DNA of 64,000 bases, from positions 62,001-126,000 of the forward strand of contig QWDQ01000004.1 in NCBI GenBank assembly GCA_003868215.1, read 5' to 3'. The stretch is from Pseudophaeomoniella oleicola. Taxonomy: Eukaryota; Ascomycota; Eurotiomycetes; Phaeomoniellales; Phaeomoniellaceae. Of this stretch, positions 45,103 to 57,601 are shown piece by piece. Positions within the stretch are counted from its first letter, which is position 1, and the number at the start of each line of letters is the position of its first letter. The position numbers were made by a program, and so were the translations under genes. The notes under the pieces were generated by a model, which worked only from the letters and a program-made list of their open reading frames with translations, did no database searches and was not told the origin of the DNA.

Positions 45103-45947
45103 AATGTCTGACTGCTTCCTGTTCCCGTTCTGTTTAGTGAGAGCGTTTAGCAATCATTTCTCCTCCTTATTTTTCATATGTCCATAAAAGATTTAGCATT
45201 TGATTTGTTTGTATATACCTAACTTACCAGAGAGGAAAAAAAGGTACCAGACCATATAATATTATAATATTATGAAACTTTTATATATATTTGAAATTAA
45301 TTTTTTTTTTTTTTTTTTAAATTTTTTTTTTTCATAATCATCATCAGAAGAAGAAGAGGGAGAAAAATTGACTTGCACAAATTTTTAAGACCTACATGTA
45401 ACCAGATATTATTACATTTCTATTTCCAAGTTCCAATTCTATTCCAGAACTATACCCTCCCCTACCTACCTACCTACCTAGGGTAAAAGGACAAAAAGAG
45501 AGAGAGTGAGAGAGTGAGAGAGAGAGAGAGAGAGAGACCCCAACATTAAGAGATCCATGCCAAAAAAATTTCTTATGAAGCAAAAGAAAACGGGATTGAT
45601 TGATTGATTGATTTTCCTTTTTCTTTCTTGTTTCTAACTTACCATCCAGCCAGCCTGTCAAGCCAGCCAGCCAAATCAGAACAGTTCCTTGTCTTAAAAA
45701 GATTTCCTAGTCAGCCCGGAGAAAGCTCCCCAGCCCCCCCGCCTCCTACCTACAAGCCATCAAAACCCAGTAGTAAGAAGAATAAGATACAGAGTTTTAA
45801 TGGTAACAAAGAATAGCTCAGTTTCATCGAATTTGTGATGTGTGACACAAGGATGTCGATGATGATGATGATGTTGCACACTGTTCGTGGGGGAAAAAAA
45901 AGATGTTTGTTCGTCATAACATAACGGGTCATTCATTCAAGGAGGAA
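45103..45947. other. Low-complexity intergenic region between convergent genes
   Basis: Dense in simple sequence: T18 at 45301-45318, T11 at 45322-45332, CCTA units at 45461-45480, GA dinucleotides at 45497-45537, TTGA units at 45594-45613 and CCAG units at 45649-45673. It holds the 3' ends of the esterase and CAF-1 genes. No gene. Confidence 0.7.
45497..45537. repeat. GA microsatellite
   Basis: About 20 GA dinucleotides with two GT interruptions, in the convergent intergenic region. Confidence 0.9.
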
Positions 45948-47960
45948 CTAAATGAGTACCCATATCTTATCGGCTTCCTTGACTCCTTCTCTACTCGCTA
46001 CGGCCGTCAGGGTATCTTTGATAACGTCTTTTGCAACTTTGGGGAACCTGGGGAGATAATATGTCAGTGGGTTTGTTGTTGAAAATGGGGGAAAAGATTC
46101 ATGGTGACAAAAAATAACTCACTGTTTCTTCAAGACTTCTATCAAACCAGCCTTGGAAAGATTGCTGCCTGATACAGCTTGCTTGAAATCTGGGAGAAGA
46201 TCGGAAGATATCATCTTTGTAGGACGTGATGGATCCTTCGGTGGTCTCCCACGTTGTCCTGTTTGAATTGTAGGTGCCTTCACGGACACTGATTGTTCTT
46301 CGGATGTTTGGACCACTGGTACAAGAGTACCTTGGTTGAATACCGCGCTGGTAGGCTTGGCCGAGGTCAAAGGAGACCGAGATGGTGGTTGCATTGCTTT
46401 AGACCGAGAATGAGGCGCCGGTTCTTCTGTTTCCCAGTACTTGGTAGAAAATGGGTCAATAGGAAATCGATGTTCATCCGTTATCACGTCGATCCTCATA
46501 TTGTCAAGGTCGAAACCGCGAACCACTGAATGACTCCTGTCTGCCCAAACGAGACCTGTTGAGATAGGTTGTAGATCTAGACCGCTGAGATGTTGCTTTC
46601 GCAGGCCAGAATCATCCTCATCGTCAAGGAAGCCTTCCAAATCGTCCTCGTCCTCGTCCTCTTCGTCATCATCCTCAGACAGCAGATCTTCGTCACCCTC
46701 TTGTGGGGGTTCCCATTCCGCTTCCGAATCGTAGTCATAATTTGTATCAGGTAATGCCCGAGTGAATGGCTTTCGTGACAGTCGTGTCTTCGACTTGGGA
46801 GAAACTATCCGCGAGTATGTGCCTTTATACGGCGGCCTGACATCCTCTTTGAAAGACAAAACCTTCAACGATATACCTCTGAATCTGTCCCGAATATTGC
46901 TTGACTCGCCCGTGAGATCGATCGGCGCCGTAGCTGATCCATTAATCTTGCTCACTATCTCACGAACTGGCCTTGCAACGCCGCCGCGCCTTCTCCTCGC
47001 AAATGGCGCTGAACGAAATACAGTAAGAGTGTTAACATCAACACCTTCGATTACCGGCTCTTTCAAGGCTGAGTCGATATTCCCTAAATCATTCTCAAGA
47101 GCTTTTTTGTCCCTGTGGCACCGAACATAAGGTGCTACTACGGTATTGGAAGGTGGCTCGTAGGGGAAGAATGTAACTTTGAAATCTGCCTTGACCTTCT
47201 TGGAGGGTGACTGTACAACATTCGAGGAGTCGTCGGCAGTGCTTGGATTGGATGGCTCGAGACTATTGCCAGCTGCTAGCCCGCTGGGTGCGGCAGAGGG
47301 AGTAGTTGCGGTTGCTTTTAATGTCGGCTTGACTGGTGTCGTCGCTTTCGAAAAAAACGAGCCTAACTTCAGTTGTGACTGTAATCACGGAGTCAGTGAT
47401 GAGGTCTCCATGAGTAAAGAGCATCTTACCCGTTCCTTCTTCTGCTTCTCCTCCTCTTCTTTCTTCTTCTTCTCTTCCCTCGCTTGTCTCTCTACCTCCT
47501 TCGCCTTCTCCTTTTCGGCTTTCTCGAGGTCCTTCTGCCGTCTTACGACTTCTTTTTCTTCTTCCTTGCGCCGTCTCTCTTCGTCGCGAGCCCGTTTCTC
47601 TTCCTCTCGACGAGCCTTCTCCTCCGCTTTCCGTCTCTCCTTCTCCTCTCTTTCTACTTTCTTCGCAAGTTTCTCTGCCTGTTTCTCTTCGAAGGTTAAT
47701 TTGCGTTTCTTTGCAGGAGGTCCGTTAGGATTGCTAGTGCTGGTGGGAGCCGAAGATGTGACGCTGCGTACAGGTGAACCTTGCCGGCTAGTAGCGTTCA
47801 AGTCGACCGACGAAGCTGGTGAAGGCGTGGAACTTATTGGGGTCAATATTGAAGATGCCGCTGTGTTGAGTGGGCTCTGAGGTTCTTTCCCGTCTACCGA
47901 TCCATGAGAACGCTTCTGACCGGCCAACGGGGTAGTAGGGACCGATGATTCGTCCATCAT
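45948..47960 (-). CDS. RLF2: Chromatin assembly factor 1 large subunit (p150/Cac1 type)
   Basis: Histone H3-H4 chaperone subunit that deposits nucleosomes behind the replication fork via PCNA. Three exons, 47430-47960, 46123-47378 and 45948-46047, with introns of 51 and 75 nt; 628 aa. The N-terminus has Ser/Pro-rich sequence and an NLS-like PAKKRKL. The KER domain of alternating Lys/Glu/Arg (about 85-177) is a very long charged helix. SQLKLGSFFSK at the second exon start resembles a PCNA-interacting box (Q-x-x-L-x-x-FF). A strongly acidic ED region (SEDDDEEDEDEDD) binds histones. The C-terminal winged helix begins SDLLPDFKQAVSG and finishes after the last splice as FPKVAKDVIKDTLTAVA..WVLI. 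Gene and family fit are strong. Confidence 0.93.
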
Positions 47961-49314
47961 GGTGAGGACGAATCGTCAGACTGCCAGCGTGGAATATCTG
48001 CTTCACTGCTACCAGAATGACGAAGCAGTAGGATGTTGGCGAGGTGTCTGAATCGTGCTAGATAAACAACGGGAGCAGATGCAATTGGGATGATATACGA
48101 GGGTCCAAAACGTTAGATACTTGACGCGTTAATTGGGGAATGCACGCGTTGGTCGCTTTTTTAGTGGTATCAAAGCTTGGCGGACATTTCGCGTTTACGG
48201 ACCAAAAGGGAACTTGCATTGCACGGCAATTCGCATGCACAGAGCACAGCAACGTATACTGATCTTCTTGGCCGGAATCTCCGACAGCTATATAAGTCGC
48301 AGTTCGATTTGCCTAGACTCATATACTCAAATTGAAAGCTAGGCCTAAGCTTGCCCTCGATAACTCTTGTTCGCGTTCTCCGGACAGCCATCACTGTTGT
48401 TGAATAGCTTGCTTTTCCATGGACACGCCCATCTATCGGTCATCTATCTGCCATCTATCGTTACCAAATCGCCCTATTCAAACTCTGGAGTCATCCCTTC
48501 TTCTATCCCAACAAGCTCGACTGCCCTACCAACAATTCCTCTTTCAATTTTCGCCGCAACATCCTCCCTCCTCATCTGCATAAGTCCCGTGACACCCCCT
48601 GACGTGTTTAAGGTGCTTACCTTATGCAAGTAGGTAGGTAGATATCTGGATAGACTAGGATGGGGTTTGGAATGGGAGTACTAACATGTGGTGCCTAAGT
48701 ACGTGATTACATACGGTGGGTTGCAGATGGAGAGCATATGGGAAATGGGATGGTCCAAGTCAATTGTGGCTGATGTGTGACCACACCCAGCCATTATCCA
48801 TTACTAAGTTAATTAAATCTTTGTTGTGATGAATGAAGCCAATACAGATGCTACCTAGTAGGTACATCCGCACATAGCATTTATCTGCGTAATTATCTCC
48901 ATAGGTGATATCCGTAGGCGATGTCCCGCCTTATCCGATAGCCTTGGGCACTTAGGTGCCAGAAGTTGAATTGTGTCGATATGCAGAACAACCACTTCCT
49001 CCACATCTTTCGACCACGATGTCTAATGAAAGTGCCAAAATAATATCCTGATGTCCCCTTGCCTTCAATGACTCGTGAGCCAAACCATCTATCATAAGAT
49101 GAAAATTACTGTCAGGCTTCCCAACTCGATTCGATGCCATAAGAAAAGTGGAAAAATTCGAAGATTGAATCTTTGCTGGGTCCTGCCATGCCTTTGCTTC
49201 GATGAAAACGCCGTCTCGGTGTATGTTGACCAAAAAGGAAATAACTGAAGATGCCAAAAACGCTGAACATGATGATGAAACGAAAAGACAGGAACGCTTC
49301 GTACGAAAGGGATA
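47961..49314. other. Intergenic: CAF-1 promoter and 3' flank of the next gene
   Basis: About 1.35 kb with no supportable gene. GTAGGTAGGTAG (48629-48640) and CTACCTAGTAGGTAC (48850-48864) belong to the short-motif family seen elsewhere. Two near 100-aa frames overlap on the minus strand at 48952-49358 without recognisable content. Confidence 0.55.
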
Positions 49315-50382
49315 TTAATCATCCAAGTCTGGGTTTGCAACGAATAATCGCACCCCATTCATCGTCATGGTCCGCTCATCGACACTGCCTCTCCTTCGAA
49401 GCTCTTCTGCCTTCTTAGCATTCTCGGCAGCTTTCATTATTGCATTCGGAGCCGTGAGCTCTTTCACATCGCCAAAGCTGTCTTCTCTTTCCGGTGTACT
49501 TGTACCACCACTGCCACTTTGTGGTCGCGGGTTCTTCTCGAAATAACTCGGTCTCGAGGGAATACCCATGGGTGTCTCGTCCGATAATCGTGGACTGTTA
49601 CTACCCGAGCTGTACCGACCGCTTTGTCGCTGTGATATAGCGGGAGCATATCTGCCACTGTTTAGACTGCTTCTACCACTCCCGGTTCGAGCGTGGATCC
49701 TGCCGCTTGCGGCGTCGTCGAGATCATCCTCGCCTTCGCCGATCTCGTTCGCGCTCAGCCGTACAGGTACGCCAGCGCCAGTGAGATTGGCCGGAGTATA
49801 TGCCGCTGACTTCCCACCATGTCTGATTTTCCCAGAATACTGTCCACTGCCAAGGGTACTCGACCTTGCCGAAGCACCCATCACCTCCCGTGCAGCTCGT
49901 TCTTTTGCCATCCTCTGCGCCGCCGCTATCCGTGGATCTTCATGTTGAGACCGATCGCACCAGACAGTGGCTTTCTGTTTTCTCATGAGGGCAACATATG
50001 ACGTTGGAGAAGAGGATGATCTGCCGGAAGTACTTCTTCGAACGCCAGAGGAATTGTTCGTGCCAGTGCGGGTGATCTGACCTCCGGTCGAGGAAGTGGA
50101 GGTCGTTGCGGTGGATAGACGCCGACTAGGGTCGTTGTAGGAAGAATAGATGGGGGATGTTTGGCTCATGTTCGAATACGAGGTAGAAGGGGTCATCGAT
50201 GCAAGGACACTGGAGGAAGTCGTCCTACTACGACTGTGAGACGGCGGCTGTGCCTGAGTAGGATAGAGAGCATATTGTCCACCCAAGATTGGTTTCCGCT
50301 GGTAGGCTTGGTAGTCACCAGGCTGTTGAAACCCAGGGCGGTGGAAGTCCATCATCGTGCCCGGATATTGTACATTGGTCAT
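49315..50382 (-). CDS. Conserved fungal disordered protein of unknown function
   Basis: Single exon. The frame is open back to an ATG at 50490, but the start MTNVQYPGTMMDF at 50382 looks more natural; the extra 36 residues read like translated leader. From 50382 the product is 355 aa. It is rich in Ser, Gly, Arg, Tyr and Pro and mostly disordered. One ordered island (SYVALMRKQKATVWCDRSQHEDPRIAAAQRMAKERAAREV, with a Trp-Cys core) looks helical and strongly conserved in style. A second island near the C-terminus (NAIMKAAENAKKAEELRRRGS then TMTMNGVRLFVANPDLDD) is also likely conserved. RRxS sites suggest phosphorylation. I know of similar uncharacterised ascomycete proteins but no function. Confidence 0.7.
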   Translation of the reverse strand: MTNVQYPGTMMDFHRPGFQQPGDYQAYQRKPILGGQYALYPTQAQPPSHSRSRTTSSSVLASMTPSTSYSNMSQTSPIYSSYNDPSRRLSTATTSTSSTGGQITRTGTNNSSGVRRSTSGRSSSSPTSYVALMRKQKATVWCDRSQHEDPRIAAAQRMAKERAAREVMGASARSSTLGSGQYSGKIRHGGKSAAYTPANLTGAGVPVRLSANEIGEGEDDLDDAASGRIHARTGSGRSSLNSGRYAPAISQRQSGRYSSGSNSPRLSDETPMGIPSRPSYFEKNPRPQSGSGGTSTPEREDSFGDVKELTAPNAIMKAAENAKKAEELRRRGSVDERTMTMNGVRLFVANPDLDD

Positions 50383-51049
50383 CGAGGCGATGGGCGAGGT
50401 AAAACAAAAGAATTGGTATCGCCAACCGCCGTGGTTGAGAAAATCTCGCGAAGTTGGAAGACGAAGTCGAGTGCTTTGTCTGTGAACCACGGTGGCAGAT
50501 GACGCTAAAGTCGAATTGACTTTGTTCTCGGTGGGGGTGTATGATGCAGCGGGTGACGGTTCAAGCCTGGATCGAGATGGCGGGTCGCATTATTCCGTGT
50601 AGTGAGCAAGATTATTATGACTCTCTTTGTCTCTTGTTTGAAGTAGTTCGTAATCTTGTCGGTGAAGACAATCAGAGGAGGCGATAGCTTGATGCACCTC
50701 GCAAGGGTGCACAAGGATGTTGGAGAGATGGAAAGTGAGGGGTCTCAGGGTGAAGGGTTGGGTCGTATATTTGAGGGATGCAGGGTTAATGGCCCCGTCG
50801 CTTACATGAATTGGGGCCAGGGCCAATAAATGGACAAAGGTGAGACAAACGCAAAGCTCAAGAGGGTAAGCTGTAAGCCTCTTGTGCTTGAAGGAGAAGG
50901 ACGACTGAATTGGGGAGATGCGTGTGATATTAGGATACGATAATTGGCGCACGTAGAGAGACAAGAGACGGAAGTCAGAAAGAAAGTTGGTATGTCCGTG
51001 TCTTTTTTGGGGGCGGATTCAGGTAGATCCGTGGTCAAGTCGCGATAAG

Positions 51050-51061
51050 TACTACGTAGTA
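51050..51061. repeat. Perfect palindrome TACTACGTAGTA
   Basis: Embedded in a 14-base palindrome GTACTACGTAGTAC (51049-51062). Intergenic. Confidence 0.8.
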
Positions 51062-51915
51062 CCAGCCTAAAGGAAAAGCTTGCCGCTATTATTCCCGGTT
51101 TATCTTTGGGAAGGAATTTTGGTTAAGAGAATTGTGAAGCAAGGTCGGTTAGGTGAGGAGAAAAGAGGAGAATGGAGGGGGGGGGGAATTGGTCTACTAA
51201 TATATGTAAGACCAAACTAGAAGAAGTGCCTCTAAAGAAAGACGCCCCCAATAACTTGTTGAGGGTAGTAGTGAGATCTCAGGCGTCCTCAATTAATTAC
51301 TGGTTCGATGTTGTAGTATGTAGTATTGTCGATATTCAGCCGCAACTTCCTCTTCCTCTTGCTGGCTCGCTGGTTGGAAAGTTGCTACGTCAATTGGCAA
51401 GGTTATGTACAGTCTCTTTTCCTGGATAATGGATAATTACTGCGTAGTAAAGGTAAGGTAATAAGGTATCTTCAAACCCTAGTGCCCAGCCAACCCGGTT
51501 TTATGAACATCCGGGCATTGCGTGTCGTTGATAGCTGAATGAATAATAAAGTGCAGGCCTCCCCCCCCTTAAAGTGGAGTGAAAGCAGGTTGATTGGAAG
51601 CTCTATTGTTTCTGATTTGACGGACAATAGGCCCTATTGCGCAAGAACTATGGAGATAATGATGTATTTTTGTCCTTTGGATGTTGGCAGCTCAGCAGGC
51701 TGGTGGGTAGGCTCGGTAGTACGATGATGTGCGTTTGTCGATGAGTAGTTGTTAAGGCCAGAGGCCATTCAATGTACTACGTAGGTAGTAATGACTCCGT
51801 ACCACTGCAGGAGATGTTAAAGTGTCACGAACCAAAGCCATACTCCTTCTCAAGGTATCTAGGTACTAAAGGTATGTACCCGTATAGCTTTTGCCTTTCG
51901 GATACTGTCGATGTG

Positions 51916-51917
<2 letters not shown>

Positions 51918-51958
<41 letters not shown>
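51918..51958. repeat. TG microsatellite
   Basis: About 20 uninterrupted TG dinucleotides followed by CGCACAC. Likely to vary in length among strains. Confidence 0.95.
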
Positions 51959-51961
<3 letters not shown>

Positions 51962-52324
51962 ACACAAAGCGCGTGGTGGTCTTACTATTCGAGTGTCAAG
52001 TGATTCCGATAACTCTCAGAGAGACTATCTTAGCTTCTCACTGTCTAATATCGTAGCATGTACCATTTTGCTCATCACATCATCATCAACTCCGCTTTAG
52101 CAACAGATCCGACATTAGCAGCAGCGATCTGTTTCGATGCTTGGGTAGAAAGACGAAGAACCAGGATTGTGTCGGCTGACTGGTGCCCGTAGAGTGCCGA
52201 GTGCAACTAATCATCGTATTCCATCATGGAGTGGATATACGTTGGCAGGCCATTCTCTACTGTTGTACGTAGTAATTACTATGTAATTAGTACATACTGA
52301 GTACAAGCGTGTTGCCATAGGTAG

Positions 52325-52336
52325 TACTACGTAGTA
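52325..52336. repeat. Perfect palindrome TACTACGTAGTA
   Basis: Intergenic copy of the 12-base motif; a partial copy (GTACGTAGTAAT) lies 60 bases earlier. Confidence 0.8.
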
Positions 52337-53947
52337 TATCCGCCCAGTGGGACGAGACGGAAATATCCTTGGTGCCAATGGAGCTAACTTACTCTCTATT
52401 ACCCTCACCAGAGAGAAATTCCTAACCCTCGAAGAGACAAAATTCCCTTTAGGCGATGTCAGACAAGTAAGGGGAAGTTTTCGTCTGACAGACGGCGCTG
52501 GGCTTGAGCTAAGGTGTCTAAAGTATCTACCAAGGGATAGATTATTCCTGCGGACTATCGGGATGAAGACTCAAGGAATGAATGGTGCTATACAGTATTG
52601 ATTTAAGGTAATAGCGAGACGAAAACAAAGGCAAGGCGAGACATGGCTGCATACAAATGAGCTGAAAATGAATCTCCATGGAAATCTGGCCTGCTGCTTC
52701 AAGTATGTCTCATAATTAATACTTCGCATTCTAAATACATATACTTGTGCATACCTTAGTAGATACAGACCAGATGTATCGTAGTATAAGGTACATTCCA
52801 TCGGGCAAGCTTGGTCCTTCCAATGACCCTTTCTCAGCCCTGCCGAGTTCAGTTCCAAACATTCATTGACTTCGCCAATGAAATTTCCGAATGGGTTTGG
52901 GAAAAGGTCAACACCATGGTTCAAGTTGTACCATGATGTATCGGTTACTTTTACTTTTACGGGGTTACATCTAAAAGGATGACTGCAGTGCCTCAACCAT
53001 CTATCACTCTTTTGAAAGCATGCTCTCATTGATACGGTAGCATTTTATCAGTCAAAGGGGCGAGCCTGTTATAAGTGCCTATCTGATAATAATCCATTGT
53101 AGCATAATAGTAACTGTTCCTAAGGCGCCTGCTATCTTGAAAGATTTATTCGATTTGACTGTCCCTTCAAAAACACGATTCACGCCTATCTTATCCCCGA
53201 ACAAAGCAGCAACGGTGATCATCATTCGGTCCTATCGAAGTTAGTTCCTCGTGTATTATGGTAAGCTACTTCCAAGTTTCTACTGAGAACATTTTCTATT
53301 TTAGTAAACCAAAAAAAGAAAACACCAGAAGGCGCCTCCGTTCCTGCATATCTGACCTTACATATGAACCATCTCGAGAGGCAATTCATCTACATTGTGT
53401 AACATACCTCCTGGATGGATCATGGGTATGTGAAACGCCGCATAGCCAATATTGGTGAGCTCCTCTTACCCTAACCATGGAATGCTGCCATCATCCCTCG
53501 CTTTGCTGTGCCCTTACTATCATGCCCAACCTCACGCTTCAACGCTTCGTTCCTGGTAGATCGCTTTTTTCATTCAACTTCAGCCAAAGTGTCCAAGGGG
53601 ACATTCTCAGAAAGGAAATGCCCACTCCAAGCATTTGCCCATAGTACCAAGGCGTACACAAGACCGCCATGGCGATGGAGTCATCAACGAGCTTGACGCA
53701 TTCCAATACTATGTCGCAGTACATACTTAGGTGCGTAGTACTGACAAGTGGAGTGAAGAAGTGCCCTAGAAATCCACCTGCCTTGTCTTGTGCGTCAATC
53801 ACGTGTCCCATCATTTTCGCGTAGACGAGGTTGAGCGTAGAAACGGAAGTGTTTGTTCTCTTGTTGAGGGTCTCTGCGATATGGAGCTTGCTTCCAGGAG
53901 ATTCCACCCCCACGGATCGATGATCGCGCAAACACCGAGATGTCGAT

Positions 53948-53959
53948 TACTACGTAGTA
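53948..53959. repeat. Perfect palindrome TACTACGTAGTA
   Basis: Intergenic copy of the 12-base motif, in the 7.2-kb gene-poor tract. Confidence 0.8.
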
Positions 53960-56900
53960 CTATGGTACGTAAATTCTCCGATTCACATCGTGATGAACTT
54001 GCCGGAGATTGAAGGACCACTGGATACTCAGAGTATACCGTAGAAGAACGAAGAGCGGATCAATATGCTGAAGCACCGCATTCTACGTATACGGTACTGT
54101 GGTAGTAGCTTAGTAACTTTCAAATGATCCCTGACTAGCACGTGGGTCATGGGTCAAGGGTCAACTTAGTCAGCAGTTGAATCTGGTACAGTCATCCAAA
54201 CGTGCCAAACTTGGAAGTTACTGCACTATCGCAGTAAACCCGTCTTCGATCAAACGGAAACCTATATCCGTCAACTACAATCAATCTAGATGATTACGGT
54301 ACTAATTGCTGTATACTCTGCTATTAGAGCGCTCTCTAGTGACGAAGTACTCTCATGATCCATTATAGGCTGCAAATCAATCAGAAATCCACCTTCATGT
54401 GTGTCTCCCTCGAGATACCCGGGTTCGCCGGAATATGAGTTTGATCCACGGGAGAATGCAATCGAAGCCGACACTCTCAGCTCTTGTACGTAGTAGGAGG
54501 TGGCCCCATGCGACATCGAACATCCAAAGTATGCGATTATCTTAGATGATATGACACTGATACTCTAACTACGTTGTCGAGCTGCCATCTAGGCCCAATT
54601 CGTCTCGAAATCTTAACATCAATCTCAGTTATGGTCCCAGTGCCTGGGCTTCCTTGTTCCAAAAATGCATGTCATCGATATTGGGACCATCTCCGATGCA
54701 GCCATGACATGCTAATACTCAATCTGGAGACCCCGTCAACCTAAAGATACCGAAAACGATCCTGCGGTCTATGAGTCGATATTGGTTGACGGCTACCATT
54801 ACGTGTAAACGTGTTTGTTCTCTCCAAACGACTTGGGAGTCCTGCAGCTCCTGCAGAAAGAAGTCCAAAGTAGAATTAAGCTCCGTGGTTGAAATCAGCG
54901 AAGTGACCACATGGTCAGAGGGGAGTATTTCTGCTGCATCCAACTCAACATCGGCCGGGAGAATGCTTGCCTACCAACGAGAAGCGTCCACGAGACAATT
55001 GCCAGGTGTTCCCAGGTTTTGTCAGACACATATCACCCATGCGAACGACAGATTATGCATGCAACGAGAACCACGACCTGTACTCTGAGAACAGCCTTAC
55101 TCCAGAGACCAATCCTTTTATGGGTCGTCGAGCACAGGTGTTTCTCACACGAACCACTGATCGATACGTTTTTGCCATAGTTGGGACAATCGAGATCGTT
55201 TCAGACGCGCGGCTTAGAAGTGGTCGGACCGGGCCGATATGGCTATGATAGATGGTTGCAAATCGAAGTATGTCAGTTGCGCAACAGAGGCGCTTCATCT
55301 GGTATGCCATACTACTTGTATCCAGGTGAACTCAATGACGTTTCAGAGACCGCAGTTCCAAGGAAACAAGCGAAGCAAGTATTATGGTAGCCAATGAATG
55401 TACCTTCGAGTCACGTCGCGTGAACACATCATCCAAGGGGGCGATCTATCCAAACCTGAGAGCAGGGGCTGCTGAAGTGTAAGTTCTGTTGTTGTGGCAA
55501 ATTGCAAGATGGCTGCAGGCGTCGCCGCCAAACACGAGGACCAAGGCAGAATGTCTACTTGCGGTGTTCGCGCAACGGACCGATCTCAGATTGCTCGCAC
55601 CTGCAAGGGATTGTTAGCGCGCTAGACGGTGCCTACAGTATGGTTCCTATGTTGCTATTGTAGATTGGAACAACTCCACATGGACTTGTGCTTTATCGTG
55701 CCAGCAGTTCGGATATGCAACCTCGCTGAAAATGAGAGCTACGCGGGTGGGAGTGTCGGTGAGCATTGAAAATGATGTTTCAAGCTTCAGCATGATTTCC
55801 CGGAACACAAGATGATAGACGCACATGCCGTAATTGGAAGGACAATGCCCTTCGAGAATGTCAAGAGACGAAGGGAATTTGGAATGGTGGTGAGCTGCAG
55901 GTCCACGGCGATTGGTTGCATTATTCGAGACCATTGCTGCAGTGCCAACGCATCAACTGGATCGCGTCTCGTAGCTTATGTGTCCCGAACCCGGAGCGTC
56001 TTGACATTGAGGTGCATTTGTGTCGAAGTCGCATGGTATTAGCGGCGGCAGTGTGGTAAATGCCCATTGCAGAGACCAATCAAAAATCAACACGACGACA
56101 ACAGGATCTGCGGCCGGATGAGAGGCCACGATGATCTGTGTAGTGACACCCGGGGAAGGGAAGCCACCGCACCAACTCACAGACTATTTCGAGTCTTTTA
56201 TCAGTTAACTTACACTCACGGGTTCCATTATCTCAAGTGGTCTATAGCAGCGCATTTCGAAATTCTAAATCTAGGTGTTTGGCCTGCAGAATCGCAACTT
56301 TGACCGGCAGGACTGGATTCCAGATCGCACTCGTTGGCAAGGTAGGTTACTGCGACTCGTGATTGAACGATTCCAGCACTGCCAGGTCATTCCATATGCG
56401 CATTCGCTTGCCAGGTAGGCATAATGGATTATATGTGCAGGTTGCATCAGCGCAGACGTGGAAGATTACACAGTCAGCTGCTCCCAAGGAAGGCAAACTC
56501 GTATAGCTAGCTGATTGACAAGTAAAGAAAGCCGGGCTCGTCATTTGCCTTCAGCTGATATAGGCGTTGATACAGACGGTAACCGACACCTAGAAGCTCG
56601 GATCAGTGGACCAAGGAAGGCCCATAAAGGTAGTCGGTAACATTTTCAACCTGTCAGTGACTGTTCGCCTCTAATGCAATGGGCTAGTCCTTCTGATCCT
56701 GGTCAACGCTGAGCGCTTCTTCACCCCAATGATTCGCTCTCCATCACCCCTCTTAACGGTTGTACTGGGAGCATTTGCTGGCAATAATGCGGTTGCTGCA
56801 TTCGCGCAGACAGTTAACACGTAGCGTCTCATGCACAACCTTTTTTTTTTCTGAATGTGCGCACTCGTTGAGAATAAAATTCGAGCCAGAGTTTCTGGTT

Positions 56901-57601
56901 GCGCCGTCTATATCACCATCATCCTCATCATCGTCGTCAACATCATGCACAACAGACTTCGTTCCAATATTCTGGTCGGACGTTGTCGTTTGCTGCACTT
57001 CAATCAACCTTTTGCTTAAACGTAGCTTATACCCCCAAAGTTCGAGGGTCTTTTTGGTTCCCGTCGCATGGGCCCGGGCAGTGGTTCCCCACATCTAGGT
57101 CTCCAATTCGAAAGCTTCCGGGCGTCTGGTTTTGGGGCACCCTTCGTCACTCGTGAAGTGACAATAACTGCGACAACCATCGTGGGAGTTGTCTGGGAAT
57201 CGCATGACACTTGGGCCTTGATCTTCTTTCTGTAACCTGATTCGAGCCGTTGTCTACTTTTTACCTCTCTCAATCTAGCTTACTCCCACTGTCGCAGCAA
57301 GATCAGGACCTCTGAAGCGGGTGCTGGAGCAGGCCGGTCATTGCGGAGCTTTCATCTGCTGGCAGAAGACATTCTAGCATTCGGGCCCGGGCTGGCCATC
57401 ATACAGGGGCATCTTAGACCTCACATAAGGAGGGCGCCACGATTCCTGCAAAACCCAGCGGACTGGCTTCTCCTGGGCTGACGATTTACGCTCCTAACGG
57501 CGGCGCGATCCTTCTCCCATGAGCAGCTTGCTGAGTGGTCACATTTCCAACGATGGCCATGTACCAGCCACCTCTGAGATAGTAAGAGTCAATTTCCAAT
57601 A

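Larger units (their letters stand above)
50383..57601. other. 7.2-kb gene-poor tract
   Basis: The largest gene-free stretch. It contains three of the five perfect TACTACGTAGTA palindromes plus several partial ones, a 40-base TG run, a short T run (56839-56850) and an ATC-rich patch (56915-56945). Minus-strand frames of 75-152 codons at 52571-53029, 53539-53931, 54719-54943 and 55647-55934 might be scraps of old genes, but none shows a domain I can name and I could not join them by splice sites. Confidence 0.5.

Noticed and set aside
47179-47880. 233-codon plus-strand frame rich in Ser and Phe
   Set aside because: It is the antisense of the Lys/Glu/Arg-rich KER helix of the CAF-1 gene, whose GAG/AAG codons give stop-free complementary frames.
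52571-53029. 152-codon minus-strand open frame in the gene-poor tract
   Set aside because: No recognisable domain, no signal peptide, and no neighbouring exon that extends it. Kept only as part of the gene-poor-tract finding.
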